A DNA stretch of 11,350 nt. Origin: Thermotogaceae bacterium (GTDB lineage: Bacteria > Thermotogota > Thermotogae > Thermotogales > Thermotogaceae). Both the position numbers and the translations under genes were made by a program. Under the pieces are notes generated by a model that was not told where the DNA came from, made no database searches, and saw only the letters and a list, made by a program, of their open reading frames with translations. How positions within the stretch are numbered: the stretch's first letter is position 1; every line of letters begins with the position of its first letter. Positions 1 through 6,857 of this stretch are shown here, piece by piece. The stretch covers positions 1 to 11,350 of the forward strand of contig JAGHBG010000106.1 in NCBI GenBank assembly GCA_021161105.1, in the 5' to 3' direction.

Positions 1-195
1 GTGATTTTCTCGAATGAAAAGAAAGTTCATTATGAGATTTTGAAGCAAAAAATCTTTGAAGTGGAAGAAGCTTTTAAAAAGGTTCATGGGAAGGATTTTG
101 AAGTTGAGATTGATTCAAAGGAGGAAACAGAGAGGACTAAGAAGATTAAAAAGAAGTTAATGACACTCTTTGGTGGAGAGGGGGATGAGTCTTGA
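1..195 (+). CDS. dnaX: DNA polymerase III subunit gamma/tau, C-terminal fragment (partial at left edge)
   Basis: This is the last 64 codons of a gene that runs in from the left. The GTG at base 1 is probably an internal valine, not a start. The fragment is highly charged and helical, with an F-x5-H pattern followed by an amphipathic helix and a 'KKVHGKDFEVEI' strand. This resembles the C-terminal end of many bacterial DnaX proteins, where a Phe/His element precedes a helix and a G-K/R-x-hydrophobic strand. Context supports the call: the next gene encodes a YbaB/EbfC protein, and dnaX-ybaB is a widely conserved pair. DnaX is the ATPase core of the clamp loader, which places the DnaN ring (encoded at 1712) on primed DNA. 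No catalytic motif lies in this fragment, so identity rests on C-terminal pattern and synteny. The TGA stop overlaps the next start codon. Confidence 0.6.
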   Translation: MIFSNEKKVHYEILKQKIFEVEEAFKKVHGKDFEVEIDSKEETERTKKIKKKLMTLFGGEGDES

Positions 196-554
196 AAAAG
201 ATTAAAGGTATTGGTGGTAAAAGTTTGAGAAAGGGCGGAGGAGGTCTCAGAAATCTTGCCAAAATGCAGGAGGAATTCCAAAAGAAGATGGAGGAGATAG
301 AGAGTAAGTACGGTGAGGAAACGGTTGAAGTAACTGCAGGTGGCGGTGCTATTAGGGTTAAAATGGCTTGTGATTATCGGTTAGTTGGTTTAGAATATGA
401 CAAGGATATTTTGGAAGATAGTGAAATGTTTAACGATATACTGATGGCGGCTATAAACGAAGCATTGCAAGAAGTTGAGAGAAAAAGAAAGGAAATTATG
501 GAAAGTGAATTGGGAGCTTTAGGATTGAGTGGATTAGGTAATTTACCATTTTAA
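192..554 (+). CDS. YbaB/EbfC family nucleoid-associated DNA-binding protein
   Basis: A 120-residue protein of the YbaB/EbfC family, small dimeric proteins that bind DNA and coat the nucleoid. The family architecture is visible: a Gly/Lys-rich N-terminus, a long amphipathic helix from about residue 20 ('LAKMQEEFQKKMEEIESKYG'), a beta region with the glycine-rich 'TAGGGAIRVKM' strand, and a C-terminal helix ('INEALQEVERKRKEIME') with a short Gly/Leu tail. I chose the TTG at 192 because it overlaps the upstream TGA (TTGA), follows a purine-rich GGAGAGGGGG stretch, and gives the basic N-terminus expected. The only other in-frame candidate, ATG at 264, would remove part of the first helix. The overlap suggests translational coupling to dnaX. 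In many bacteria recR follows ybaB; here gap follows after 15 bases instead. Family assignment is firm; the precise role is inferred. Confidence 0.87.
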   Translation: MKKIKGIGGKSLRKGGGGLRNLAKMQEEFQKKMEEIESKYGEETVEVTAGGGAIRVKMACDYRLVGLEYDKDILEDSEMFNDILMAAINEALQEVERKRKEIMESELGALGLSGLGNLPF

Positions 555-569
555 AGGAGGTGTTAAAGC

Positions 570-1595
570 ATGGCAAGAGTAGCGATTAACGGCTTTGGTA
601 GGATTGGAAGAGTTGTATTCAGAATTATTCATGAAAGACAAAAAGAGGGGAAGCTTTCAGATATTGAAGTAGTTGCAATAAACGACTTGACTGATCCAAA
701 AACACTGGCTCATCTCTTAAAATATGACTCTGTACATGGAAAATTTAAGGGAGAAGTTGTTGGAAAAGACGATAGAATTGAAGTTGATGGAAAATTCATA
801 AAGGTATATTCAGAGAAGGATCCTGAACAGCTTCCCTGGGAGGAACTTGGGGTTGATGTTGTTGTAGAATCTACGGGAGTTTTCAGGGATCCAGCAAAGG
901 CGAAGAAGCATGTAAAAGCTGGTGCAAAAAAGGTAATTGTTACAGCTCCATTCAAAGGAGAAGCAACAGAGGATTCTGTAACTGTGGTTCCTGGTGTTAA
1001 CGACGATTGGCTAAAACCGGAACATGTTGTTATATCTAACGCATCCTGTACAACAAACTCAATTGCTCCTGTTGTAAAGGTTCTTCACGAAAAGTTTGGA
1101 ATAGTTAGTGGACTTCTTACCACAATTCACTCTTATACAAATGACCAGAGGATCCTTGATCTTCCACATAAGGATCTTAGAAGAGCAAGGGCAGCAGCTG
1201 TGAACATAATTCCAACAACAACGGGAGCAGCAATTGCTGTTGGGAAGGTTATTCCTGAGCTTAATGGAAAGCTCGATGGTTTGGCAATAAGAGTTCCGAC
1301 TTCTGATGGCTCAATTTCTGATTTTTCTGCTGTGCTTGAAAAGGAAGTAACGGTAGAAGAGATAAATGCTGTTATGAAGGAAGCTTCCGAGACCTATCTC
1401 AAAGGAATTCTTGGATATAATGAAGAGCCAATAGTTTCCACTGATATAATAGGCAGCACATTCTCTGGAATATTCGATGCAACACTCACGAAGGTTGAAG
1501 GTAGACTGGCAAAAGTTTTCTCATGGTATGATAACGAGGCTGGGTACAGCAACAGGGTAGTAGATTTGCTTGAGAAGGTTGTGGGTATGCTTTAA
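570..1595 (+). CDS. gap: Type I glyceraldehyde-3-phosphate dehydrogenase
   Basis: Cytoplasmic glycolytic enzyme of 341 residues, a normal length. It converts glyceraldehyde 3-phosphate, phosphate and NAD+ to 1,3-bisphosphoglycerate and NADH. The N-terminal Rossmann motif GFGRIGR (8-14) is present, and the acidic D39 in 'AINDL' favours NAD over NADP. The active-site cysteine is C160 in 'SNASCTTN', with partner histidine H187 in 'TTIHSYTNDQ'. The phosphate-binding region 'RRARAAAVNIIPTTTGAA' and the C-terminal 'SWYDNEAGYSNRVVDL' are intact. A strong Shine-Dalgarno (AAAGGAGGTG) lies 7 bases before the ATG. The gene is 15 bases behind ybaB, so it is probably co-transcribed with dnaX-ybaB, and a strong terminator follows. 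In many bacteria gap is followed by pgk, but here the next gene is dnaN. Identity is certain from the active-site motifs. Confidence 0.97.
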   Translation: MARVAINGFGRIGRVVFRIIHERQKEGKLSDIEVVAINDLTDPKTLAHLLKYDSVHGKFKGEVVGKDDRIEVDGKFIKVYSEKDPEQLPWEELGVDVVVESTGVFRDPAKAKKHVKAGAKKVIVTAPFKGEATEDSVTVVPGVNDDWLKPEHVVISNASCTTNSIAPVVKVLHEKFGIVSGLLTTIHSYTNDQRILDLPHKDLRRARAAAVNIIPTTTGAAIAVGKVIPELNGKLDGLAIRVPTSDGSISDFSAVLEKEVTVEEINAVMKEASETYLKGILGYNEEPIVSTDIIGSTFSGIFDATLTKVEGRLAKVFSWYDNEAGYSNRVVDLLEKVVGML

Positions 1596-1634
1596 TTTTG
1601 GTAAAAATTTTCAAAAAGTATTGTGCTATGTGGT

Positions 1635-1664
1635 AAGCCCCCTGCCTAAAGGGGGCTTTTGTTG
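1635..1664 (+). terminator. Intrinsic terminator after gap
   Basis: The inverted repeat AAGCCCCC (1635-1642) / GGGGGCTT (1651-1658) has an 8-base loop and runs into TTTTGTTGT. The stem is G+C-rich and the T-tract lies only on the plus-strand side, so it should end dnaX-ybaB-gap transcription and separate it from dnaN. Confidence 0.92.
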
Positions 1665-1691
1665 TAAAATAAAGTAGGGAAGGTGTATGAT
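1662..1691 (+). promoter_or_regulatory. Candidate sigma-70-type promoter for dnaN
   Basis: A TTGTAA -35-like box (1662-1667) and a TATGAT -10-like box (1686-1691) are separated by 18 bases, directly after the gap terminator and just before the dnaN ribosome-binding site. The resulting leader would be very short, about 14 bases. The -35 match is only partial; the location between a terminator and a gene start is the main support. Confidence 0.45.
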
Positions 1692-1711
1692 CCAAATAAG
1701 GGGGGATTATA

Positions 1712-2812
1712 GTGAGAATGGTTGTAAACCAGGGAGAACTTGAAGATAAAATAGTCATGACATCTAAAGCGGTGGCGAAGAAAACAGCAAAGCCAGTTCT
1801 TTCGGGTTTTTTATTTGAAGTTTCTTCTGAGGGTGTTTTTGTAAATGCGACTGATCTTGAAACAGGAGTTCGGGCGACTGTTCAAGCAGATGAAGTGGAG
1901 GGTGAAGGAAAGTTTGTTGTAGATGCATCTACATTTCTGGATATAGTAAAAAATCTTCCAAACGATGTAGTTGTTCTTGAATATGATGAAGATGTTCTTA
2001 ATATAAGCTCTGGAAGATCAAGTTTTTCTTTATCGACAATGGATGCATCTGAATTTCCAGAATTTTCTTTTGCTGAAACTGATTCTTTTGTTGAAATAGA
2101 TACATCTATTCTTGAAGATATGATAGATAAGGTTATATATGCAGCTGCTACCGATGAATTTATGAAGAATCTCAATGGTGTATATTGGGAATTCACTGAT
2201 ACAGGTCTGCGTCTTGTTGCATCTGACGGTTTCAGATTAGCTTTGATTGAGCAAAATCTTGAATCTACGCTTGGAATGAGCTTTCTTATCTCTTTAAAAA
2301 GCATGAAGGAACTTCAGAATGTTATTAGTAACACAAGTGAACCGGCAGTTAGGCTGAGATACGATGGGAAGAGGTTTTCTGTGGAAGCGGGAGATGTACA
2401 GGTTACAATGAGAGTAGTGGATGCAGATTTCCCGGATTACAGGAGGGTGCTTCCAAAAGAATACAATACAAAAGTTGTTTTATCAAAAACAGAAGCTCTG
2501 GATGCCTTAAAGAGAACAATGATTATTGCTAAAAAAGGTAGTGATGCGGTTAAGCTTGAAGCTTCAGAAGATGGAGTTATCCTGACGAGTAGGAGTCCTG
2601 ATTATGGTGAAGCAAGGGAAGAGCTTGAAGCTGATTTTGAAGGAGAAAATATTGAAGCAGCATTTAATCCTAAGTTTTTGCAGGAAGCGTTTAGAAATGT
2701 TGATACAGAAGAGATAGAACTTTATTTTGTCAGTTCAACGGCTCCACTTAAGATAAAGGGTTTTGAAAAGGAAGAATATTTCTATATAGTTATGCCAATA
2801 AGATTGGCGTAA
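1712..2812 (+). CDS. dnaN: DNA polymerase III subunit beta (sliding clamp)
   Basis: A 366-residue sliding clamp, the usual length. Two copies form a ring around DNA that tethers the polymerase and other repair and replication factors. The three repeated clamp domains are covered: 'NATDLETGV' near residue 45 in domain 1, 'LVASDGFRLA' near 168-177 in domain 2, and 'DADFPDYRRVLP' at 237-248 at the domain 2/3 junction. The C-terminus ends in VMPIRLA (360-366), the conserved M-P-x-R-L signature of the protein-binding cleft. The GTG at 1712 is favoured because GGGGGG lies 6 bases upstream and the N-terminal strand then has the usual length; an ATG at 1718 would shorten it by two residues. dnaN often sits beside dnaA near the origin; here it follows gap, and no dnaA or DnaA-box cluster is visible. 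Identity is firm. Confidence 0.96.
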   Translation: MRMVVNQGELEDKIVMTSKAVAKKTAKPVLSGFLFEVSSEGVFVNATDLETGVRATVQADEVEGEGKFVVDASTFLDIVKNLPNDVVVLEYDEDVLNISSGRSSFSLSTMDASEFPEFSFAETDSFVEIDTSILEDMIDKVIYAAATDEFMKNLNGVYWEFTDTGLRLVASDGFRLALIEQNLESTLGMSFLISLKSMKELQNVISNTSEPAVRLRYDGKRFSVEAGDVQVTMRVVDADFPDYRRVLPKEYNTKVVLSKTEALDALKRTMIIAKKGSDAVKLEASEDGVILTSRSPDYGEAREELEADFEGENIEAAFNPKFLQEAFRNVDTEEIELYFVSSTAPLKIKGFEKEEYFYIVMPIRLA

Positions 2813-2896
2813 AATAATGTTTTTGAAATTCGTATTTTATGTTTTTCTAGTAATAAATTTACATGAGAAGATATTGTATGACAGGGGTGGTTATGT
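2813..2896 (+). other. Intergenic gap between dnaN and the ferritin-like gene
   Basis: These 84 A+T-rich bases contain no hairpin with a T-tract, so dnaN transcription may run on into the next gene. A TTGAAA at 2823-2828 with a TAGTAA at 2848-2853 has a 19-base spacer, too loose for a confident promoter. AGGGGTGG (2883-2890) is the ribosome-binding site of the next gene. Confidence 0.5.
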
Positions 2897-3355
2897 ATGA
2901 CAGTGAGAGAGCTTTTAGAGACGGCGTTGAAAATAGAAGAAGAAGGGGAAAAGTTTTATGAAACATTAGCAAAAAAAGTTAAAAACGACGAATATAGGGG
3001 ATTTTTTGAGAAAATGGCAAGGGAAGAGGAAAAACATGCTGAAAGGTTTAAATGCCTTGCTTCGAAATTCGAAGAAGAAATTTATGTAGATAGTGATGAG
3101 GCAGTTTTGTACCTTAAAAGTTACACGGAAGGCAGAGTTTTTCCACAAATTGAAGACATGATGAAGTGGATAGAAGAGAGAAATTTTGAGGAAATCGTGG
3201 AATATTCTATTATTATAGAAAAGGAGTCGATAATATTTTATACAGAAATTAAAGCATGGCTCAGAGATGAAAGGACGAGAAAGCTTATTGATGCAATAAT
3301 CGATGAAGAGAGAGAACACATAAGGACTCTGGTTTTAATGAGAGAAGCCAAATAA
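2897..3355 (+). CDS. Ferritin-like di-iron protein (rubrerythrin-type domain, no rubredoxin)
   Basis: A 152-residue, almost wholly helical protein with the four-helix ferritin-like pattern. Each half carries E-x6-Y followed by E-x2-H. The likely metal ligands are E14 (with Y21 seven residues on), E44 and H47, then E108 (with Y115), E138 and H141. That set matches a bacterioferritin/rubrerythrin-like di-iron centre. A linker of about 40 residues with 'VFPQIEDMMKWIEERN' joins the halves. The rubredoxin domain with paired CxxC motifs found in true rubrerythrin is missing, so an electron partner would have to be separate. Likely roles, by family only, are peroxide detoxification or iron handling in an anaerobe. 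The ATG at 2897 follows AGGGGTGG by 6 bases. A strong terminator follows. The fold and ligand pattern are clear from the sequence; substrate and function are not known. Confidence 0.75.
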   Translation: MTVRELLETALKIEEEGEKFYETLAKKVKNDEYRGFFEKMAREEEKHAERFKCLASKFEEEIYVDSDEAVLYLKSYTEGRVFPQIEDMMKWIEERNFEEIVEYSIIIEKESIIFYTEIKAWLRDERTRKLIDAIIDEEREHIRTLVLMREAK

Positions 3356-3361
3356 AATGAT

Positions 3362-3391
3362 AAAGGGGGCATTAAAGCCCCCTTTTATTTT
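3362..3391. terminator. Bidirectional intrinsic terminator between convergent units
   Basis: AAAGGGGGC (3362-3370) and GCCCCCTTT (3377-3385) form a perfect 9-base-pair stem with a 6-base loop. On the plus strand it is followed by TATTTT. On the minus strand it is followed by a T-rich run (TTTATCATTTT). It can therefore end both the plus-strand ferritin-like gene and the minus-strand liv operon, whose last gene stops at 3400. Confidence 0.92.
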
Positions 3392-3399
3392 ATCGACCG

Positions 3400-4560
3400 T
3401 CAGAATGGGATTTCTTCTGGATTTACTATTCCCGCAAAGTCGAATTGTTTATCCGTTGGAGCGTTAACTCTCACAACAGCAACAACAACAGATTTAACAG
3501 CATCTCCGTTTTCATTTATTGTAATGTAGCCTGAGGCTCCTTCAAAGTTTTTGGTGTTTCTTATCTCTTTTGCGAGTGCTTCTCTAAGTCCCTGCAAATC
3601 ATTTACAAGCTCAGGATTCTTTGATAGGGCTCTTTCAAGAGAATCTGCAAGGATCAGGTATGCATCAAATGCAAGTGCTGCAAAGGCTGATGGAGGTTTG
3701 CCATACTTTTCTTTATACATTTTAACAAATTTCTTTGACAATTCAGTTGCTGCACCATTTGCATTATAGTGGGTGGTGAAATAAGCCCCATCAACGGCTT
3801 CGCCACCAATTTTAATAAGTTCGGGTGCATCAAAACCGTCCCCACCAAGGATGTATCCTTTGAATCCAAGTTGTCTTGCCTGTCTTGAAATAAGAGCAGC
3901 TTCCGGATAGTATCCTGTGATGTAGATGGCATCTGGATGGTATTTAAGAGCTATAGAGACCTGTGCTGTGAAGTCCTGGTCTCCTGTTTTGTAAAAGACC
4001 TGTCTTACTTTTCCACCAAATTTTTTGAAAGCTTTTATGAAGTAGTTAGTAAGACCGACTGAGTAGTCCTGTTCAACGTCGGTGAACGCAACGACGTTTT
4101 TAACACCGAGTTTTTTGAATGCGAAAACAGCTGCTGCCCCACCCTGGAATGGGTCAATGAAGCACGCTCTTGAAATGTACTTTTTACCCTGGGTAACAAG
4201 TGGATTTGTAGATGTTGGAGAAATCATTGGAACATGTTTTTTCTCAGCGACTGCTCCACCGGCAAGCGAATGCGAAGAGGCTATCTGGCCAATAATACCG
4301 ACAACATGTTCTTTATCTGTAGCTCTTGCAACTGCGTTGGCAGCTTCTGTTTTTTCACTTCTGTTGTCAATAAGGATCAGTTTTACCTCGTGTCCAGCTA
4401 CAGTTGGCTTTAGCTCATAAGCCACTTGAATACCTTCCCAGGCCATCTGTCCAAATGCTGAGATACCACCTGTCATTGGAAGAACAGCACCTACCTTAAG
4501 GGTTGCTGCAAATGCAACTAATGAGAAAACCACAAAGGCTACCAAAAAAAGTTTCTTCAT
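3400..4560 (-). CDS. livJ: Branched-chain amino acid ABC transporter, substrate-binding protein
   Basis: A 386-residue periplasmic binding protein of the Leu/Ile/Val family (type I periplasmic-binding fold). It captures the amino acid outside the inner membrane and delivers it to LivH/LivM. The N-terminus is a signal peptide: two lysines, a hydrophobic core (about residues 4-17) and an Ala-rich cleavage region near 18-20. No cysteine follows, so it is not a lipoprotein. The mature start 'LKVGAVLPMTGGISAFGQ' and the 'SPTSTNPLVTQ' and 'YITGYYPEAALISRQARQLG' stretches are typical of the family. The ATG at 4560 follows AGGGGGTGA by 7 bases, a strong site. It is the last gene of the operon, 48 bases after the CBS-ACT gene, with no terminator between them. 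Exact ligand specificity (Leu, Ile, Val or another amino acid) cannot be read from the sequence. Confidence 0.92.
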   Translation of the reverse strand: MKKLFLVAFVVFSLVAFAATLKVGAVLPMTGGISAFGQMAWEGIQVAYELKPTVAGHEVKLILIDNRSEKTEAANAVARATDKEHVVGIIGQIASSHSLAGGAVAEKKHVPMISPTSTNPLVTQGKKYISRACFIDPFQGGAAAVFAFKKLGVKNVVAFTDVEQDYSVGLTNYFIKAFKKFGGKVRQVFYKTGDQDFTAQVSIALKYHPDAIYITGYYPEAALISRQARQLGFKGYILGGDGFDAPELIKIGGEAVDGAYFTTHYNANGAATELSKKFVKMYKEKYGKPPSAFAALAFDAYLILADSLERALSKNPELVNDLQGLREALAKEIRNTKNFEGASGYITINENGDAVKSVVVAVVRVNAPTDKQFDFAGIVNPEEIPF

Positions 4561-4608
4561 AATACCGTCACCCCCTACAGAAGAATTTGGTAATTACTGA
4601 ATAACTTA

Positions 4609-5250
4609 TTATTCGCTGAAATAAAGTAGTTTAGCTTTTTTGCAGGCTGTTAAATATTCAAGGAACTTGTTGTGATCGACATTTTCTACCTTTACGACAA
4701 CGATGTATTTTCCATTATGGAGTGGGTAACTTGATATAGCTATGATATTTGCACCAGCATCGGCTGCGAATTTTGCTATATTATATATTACTCCAGGTTC
4801 GTCTTCTGCTTCAAATGTATACCTTGTTCCCTTTCTGCCGGCACCAAGCATTTTCACAAATGTTTTGAATATATCAGTTTCTGTGATTATTCCAACGAGT
4901 TCTTTGTTATCATTTAAAACAGGAAGAGCTCCTATCTTTTTCTCTGCCATAATTTTTGCGGCGTTTTCGAGAGGTGTGGTTTCTTTAACTGTGACTACAT
5001 TCTTTATCATTATTTCTTTTACTTTCAGTTTATTTAAAAGATATTGAAGTTCCCAAATGTCCAGTGTAGTGGCGGCTGATGGGGATGCTGACAAAAGGTC
5101 TTTTTCTGTTATTATTCCAGCTATTTTTCCATCTTTTACAACGGGTAACCTTCTTATTTTGTTTTTTCTTAGAATATTCATTGCATCAGAGAAACTTGTA
5201 TCTGGCGTTATCGTTATAACTTCTTTGGTCATTACATCTTTAACAAGCAT
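4609..5250 (-). CDS. CBS-CBS-ACT domain regulatory protein
   Basis: A 213-residue soluble protein of three regulatory modules. CBS domain 1 covers about 3-55 ('VKDVMTKEVITI', then 'RRLPVVKDGKIAGIITEKDL'). CBS domain 2 covers about 77-132 ('VKEIMIKNVVTV', then 'GALPVLNDNKELVGIITETDI'). A C-terminal ACT domain lies at about 141-203, with the ligand-loop motif 'DEPGVIYNIAKFAADAGANI' (150-169). CBS pairs commonly bind adenosine nucleotides; ACT domains commonly bind amino acids. The layout is like AcuB-type proteins. It has no DNA-binding or catalytic domain, so it probably acts on a partner protein. It lies between livF (13 bases upstream) and livJ in one operon, with a strong Shine-Dalgarno (AAGGAGGG). 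I infer a link to sensing of the transported amino acids or energy state; partner and ligand are unknown. Confidence 0.85.
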   Translation of the reverse strand: MLVKDVMTKEVITITPDTSFSDAMNILRKNKIRRLPVVKDGKIAGIITEKDLLSASPSAATTLDIWELQYLLNKLKVKEIMIKNVVTVKETTPLENAAKIMAEKKIGALPVLNDNKELVGIITETDIFKTFVKMLGAGRKGTRYTFEAEDEPGVIYNIAKFAADAGANIIAISSYPLHNGKYIVVVKVENVDHNKFLEYLTACKKAKLLYFSE

Positions 5251-5263
5251 CCTTACACCCTCC

Positions 5264-5986
5264 TTATCCTATACCAAGGTATGCCTTTTTAACTGTTTCA
5301 TCATTGAGAAGCTCTTGAGACGGACCTTCAAGAACAATTTTTCCGGTTTCAAGAACATACCCATAATGTGATATGTTGAGAGCGCCGAAGGCATTTTGCT
5401 CAACAAGGAGAATAGTGGTGCCTTCTTCATTTATTTTCTTGATGACTTCAAAGACTTCTTCTACCAGAATCGGTGCCAATCCCAGAGAAGGCTCATCCAT
5501 CATCAAAAGTTTTGGCCTGCTCATCAAAGCCCTGCTTATAGCAAGCATTTGCTGCTCTCCTCCAGATAGTGTGCCTCCAAGCTGAGAAAGTCTTTCTTTA
5601 AGTCTTGGGAAGAGCTCAAAGACCCATTCAAGATCCTGTTTGATTCCTTCCTTGTCTTTTCTGTTGAAAGCGCCCATCATGAGATTCTCATAAACGGTAA
5701 GTTCTGGAAATATTCTTCTACCTTCAGGAACAAGGGCAATTCCCATTCTGTTTACAGTATGAGCAGGTTTGTTGGTTATGTCTATGCCGTTATAAACTAT
5801 CTTTCCACTCTTTGCTTTTACAAGCCCTGTTATTGTTGAAAGTGTTGTTGTTTTGCCAGCTCCATTTGCACCAATCAAAGTTATAATTTTTCCTTTTGGG
5901 ACATTAACGGAAATTCCTTTTATTGCGTGGATAGCGCCATAGTAAACATGCAAATTTTCTATATTAAGAACTATTTCTTCAGACAT
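5264..5986 (-). CDS. livF: Branched-chain amino acid ABC transporter, ATP-binding protein LivF
   Basis: A 240-residue ABC ATPase subunit that works at the cytoplasmic face with LivG to power uptake through LivH/LivM. All motifs are present: Walker A GANGAGKT (39-46), the LivF-typical 'ALVPEGRRIFPELTVYENL' (84-102), signature LSGGEQQ (140-146), Walker B LLMMDE (160-165), and 'LLVEQNAFGAL', which replaces the usual switch histidine as normal in LivF. I choose the ATG at 5986. It has a GGAG Shine-Dalgarno 7 bases upstream, and it gives the usual length. The longer reading from a TTG at 6004 would place that Shine-Dalgarno inside the gene. The chosen start lies within the last codons of livG (ATGTCTGA, 8-base overlap), so the two ATPases are probably translated in a coupled way. 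Confidence 0.95.
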   Translation of the reverse strand: MSEEIVLNIENLHVYYGAIHAIKGISVNVPKGKIITLIGANGAGKTTTLSTITGLVKAKSGKIVYNGIDITNKPAHTVNRMGIALVPEGRRIFPELTVYENLMMGAFNRKDKEGIKQDLEWVFELFPRLKERLSQLGGTLSGGEQQMLAISRALMSRPKLLMMDEPSLGLAPILVEEVFEVIKKINEEGTTILLVEQNAFGALNISHYGYVLETGKIVLEGPSQELLNDETVKKAYLGIG

Positions 5987-6857
5987 TCTTCCACTCCTTT
6001 CCAAGATAGGCCTCGATAACTTTTGGATTATTTTGAATTTGCTCTGGAGTTCCCTCTGCTATAATTTTACCGTAATCCATTACTATAATTCTTTCACATA
6101 TTCCCATAACAACTTTCATGTCGTGCTCTATCAGGAATATTGTGACTTTAAACTCATTTTTAAGTCTTTTGATGAATTCCATAAGGTCTTCTGATTCTTT
6201 TGGATTCATTCCAGCGGCTGGTTCATCAAGAAGAAGAAGTTTGGGTTTTGTGGCAAGAGCTCTTGCAATTTCAAGTTTTCTTTGCTCACCATATGGAAGA
6301 GCAGAAGCTTTTTCATGCATAACGTGTGAGAGGCCTACCCTTTCTATAAGTTCCTTTGCAGTTTCTATCATTTTCTTTTCTTTTTTTAGATATCCAAGTT
6401 TTGACACAGCTCTCCAGAACCAAAATTTTTCAAAATTTTTTGGGGGTTTACCGTGCTTTTTCAATATTCTGTCGGCATCGGGGTTGGAAAGCTCGTGATG
6501 CTGTGCAACAAGCACATTTTCAAGAACCGTTAGATTGTAAAAGAGCCTTATGTTCTGAAAAGTTCTCGCAATTCCCAGGTGAGTAATTTGATGCGGTTTA
6601 AGTGGTGTTATATCTATTTCGTCGAATATTATTCTTCCTTTTGTTGGATAGTATATACCGGTCACAACGTTGAATACGGTTGTCTTACCAGCACCATTGG
6701 GGCCTATAAGTCCTAAAAGCTCAAGTTTTTTCACTCCGTTGTCAAAATCGTTTACAGCGATAAGACCTCCGAACTGCATTGTTACATGATCAAGTTTTAA
6801 AAGAAATTCTTCACCCGCTTTGACTTCTTCTTGCAAGCTTTTTACAGTTTCTGTCAT
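5979..6857 (-). CDS. livG: Branched-chain amino acid ABC transporter, ATP-binding protein LivG
   Basis: A 292-residue ABC ATPase, the partner of LivF. Walker A is GPNGAGKT (52-59), the Q-loop glutamine is Q101 in 'ARTFQNIRLF', the signature is the LivG-type LPYGEQ (187-192), Walker B is LLLLDE (207-212) and the switch histidine is H245 in 'IEHDMKVVM'. It is longer than the usual roughly 255 residues because of an acidic N-terminal extension of about 18 residues and a charged, aromatic insert around 125-160 ('KNFEKFWFWRAVSKLGYLKK'). Both features are mild variants. A leucine (L45) stands before 'ELLGLIGPNG' where a glycine is common, but this position varies in the family. The ATG overlaps the livM stop as ATGA, with AAGGTGAG upstream. 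It is probably fully active. Confidence 0.95.
   Translation of the reverse strand: MTETVKSLQEEVKAGEEFLLKLDHVTMQFGGLIAVNDFDNGVKKLELLGLIGPNGAGKTTVFNVVTGIYYPTKGRIIFDEIDITPLKPHQITHLGIARTFQNIRLFYNLTVLENVLVAQHHELSNPDADRILKKHGKPPKNFEKFWFWRAVSKLGYLKKEKKMIETAKELIERVGLSHVMHEKASALPYGEQRKLEIARALATKPKLLLLDEPAAGMNPKESEDLMEFIKRLKNEFKVTIFLIEHDMKVVMGICERIIVMDYGKIIAEGTPEQIQNNPKVIEAYLGKEWKNV

Noticed and set aside
1882..2304. A 140-residue minus-strand open frame inside dnaN
   Set aside because: It is a Ser/Thr-rich antisense shadow of a certain coding gene; similar shadows opposite livJ, livG, the CBS-ACT gene and the ATPase were left out for the same reason.
1..2812. Chromosome origin because dnaN and dnaX are present
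   Set aside because: No dnaA, no cluster of TTATCCACA-like boxes and no A+T-rich unwinding array is seen around dnaN.
3654..3932. A 92-residue minus-strand open frame inside livJ in another frame
   Set aside because: livJ is intact and continuous in its own frame, so this is neither a frameshift nor a second gene.
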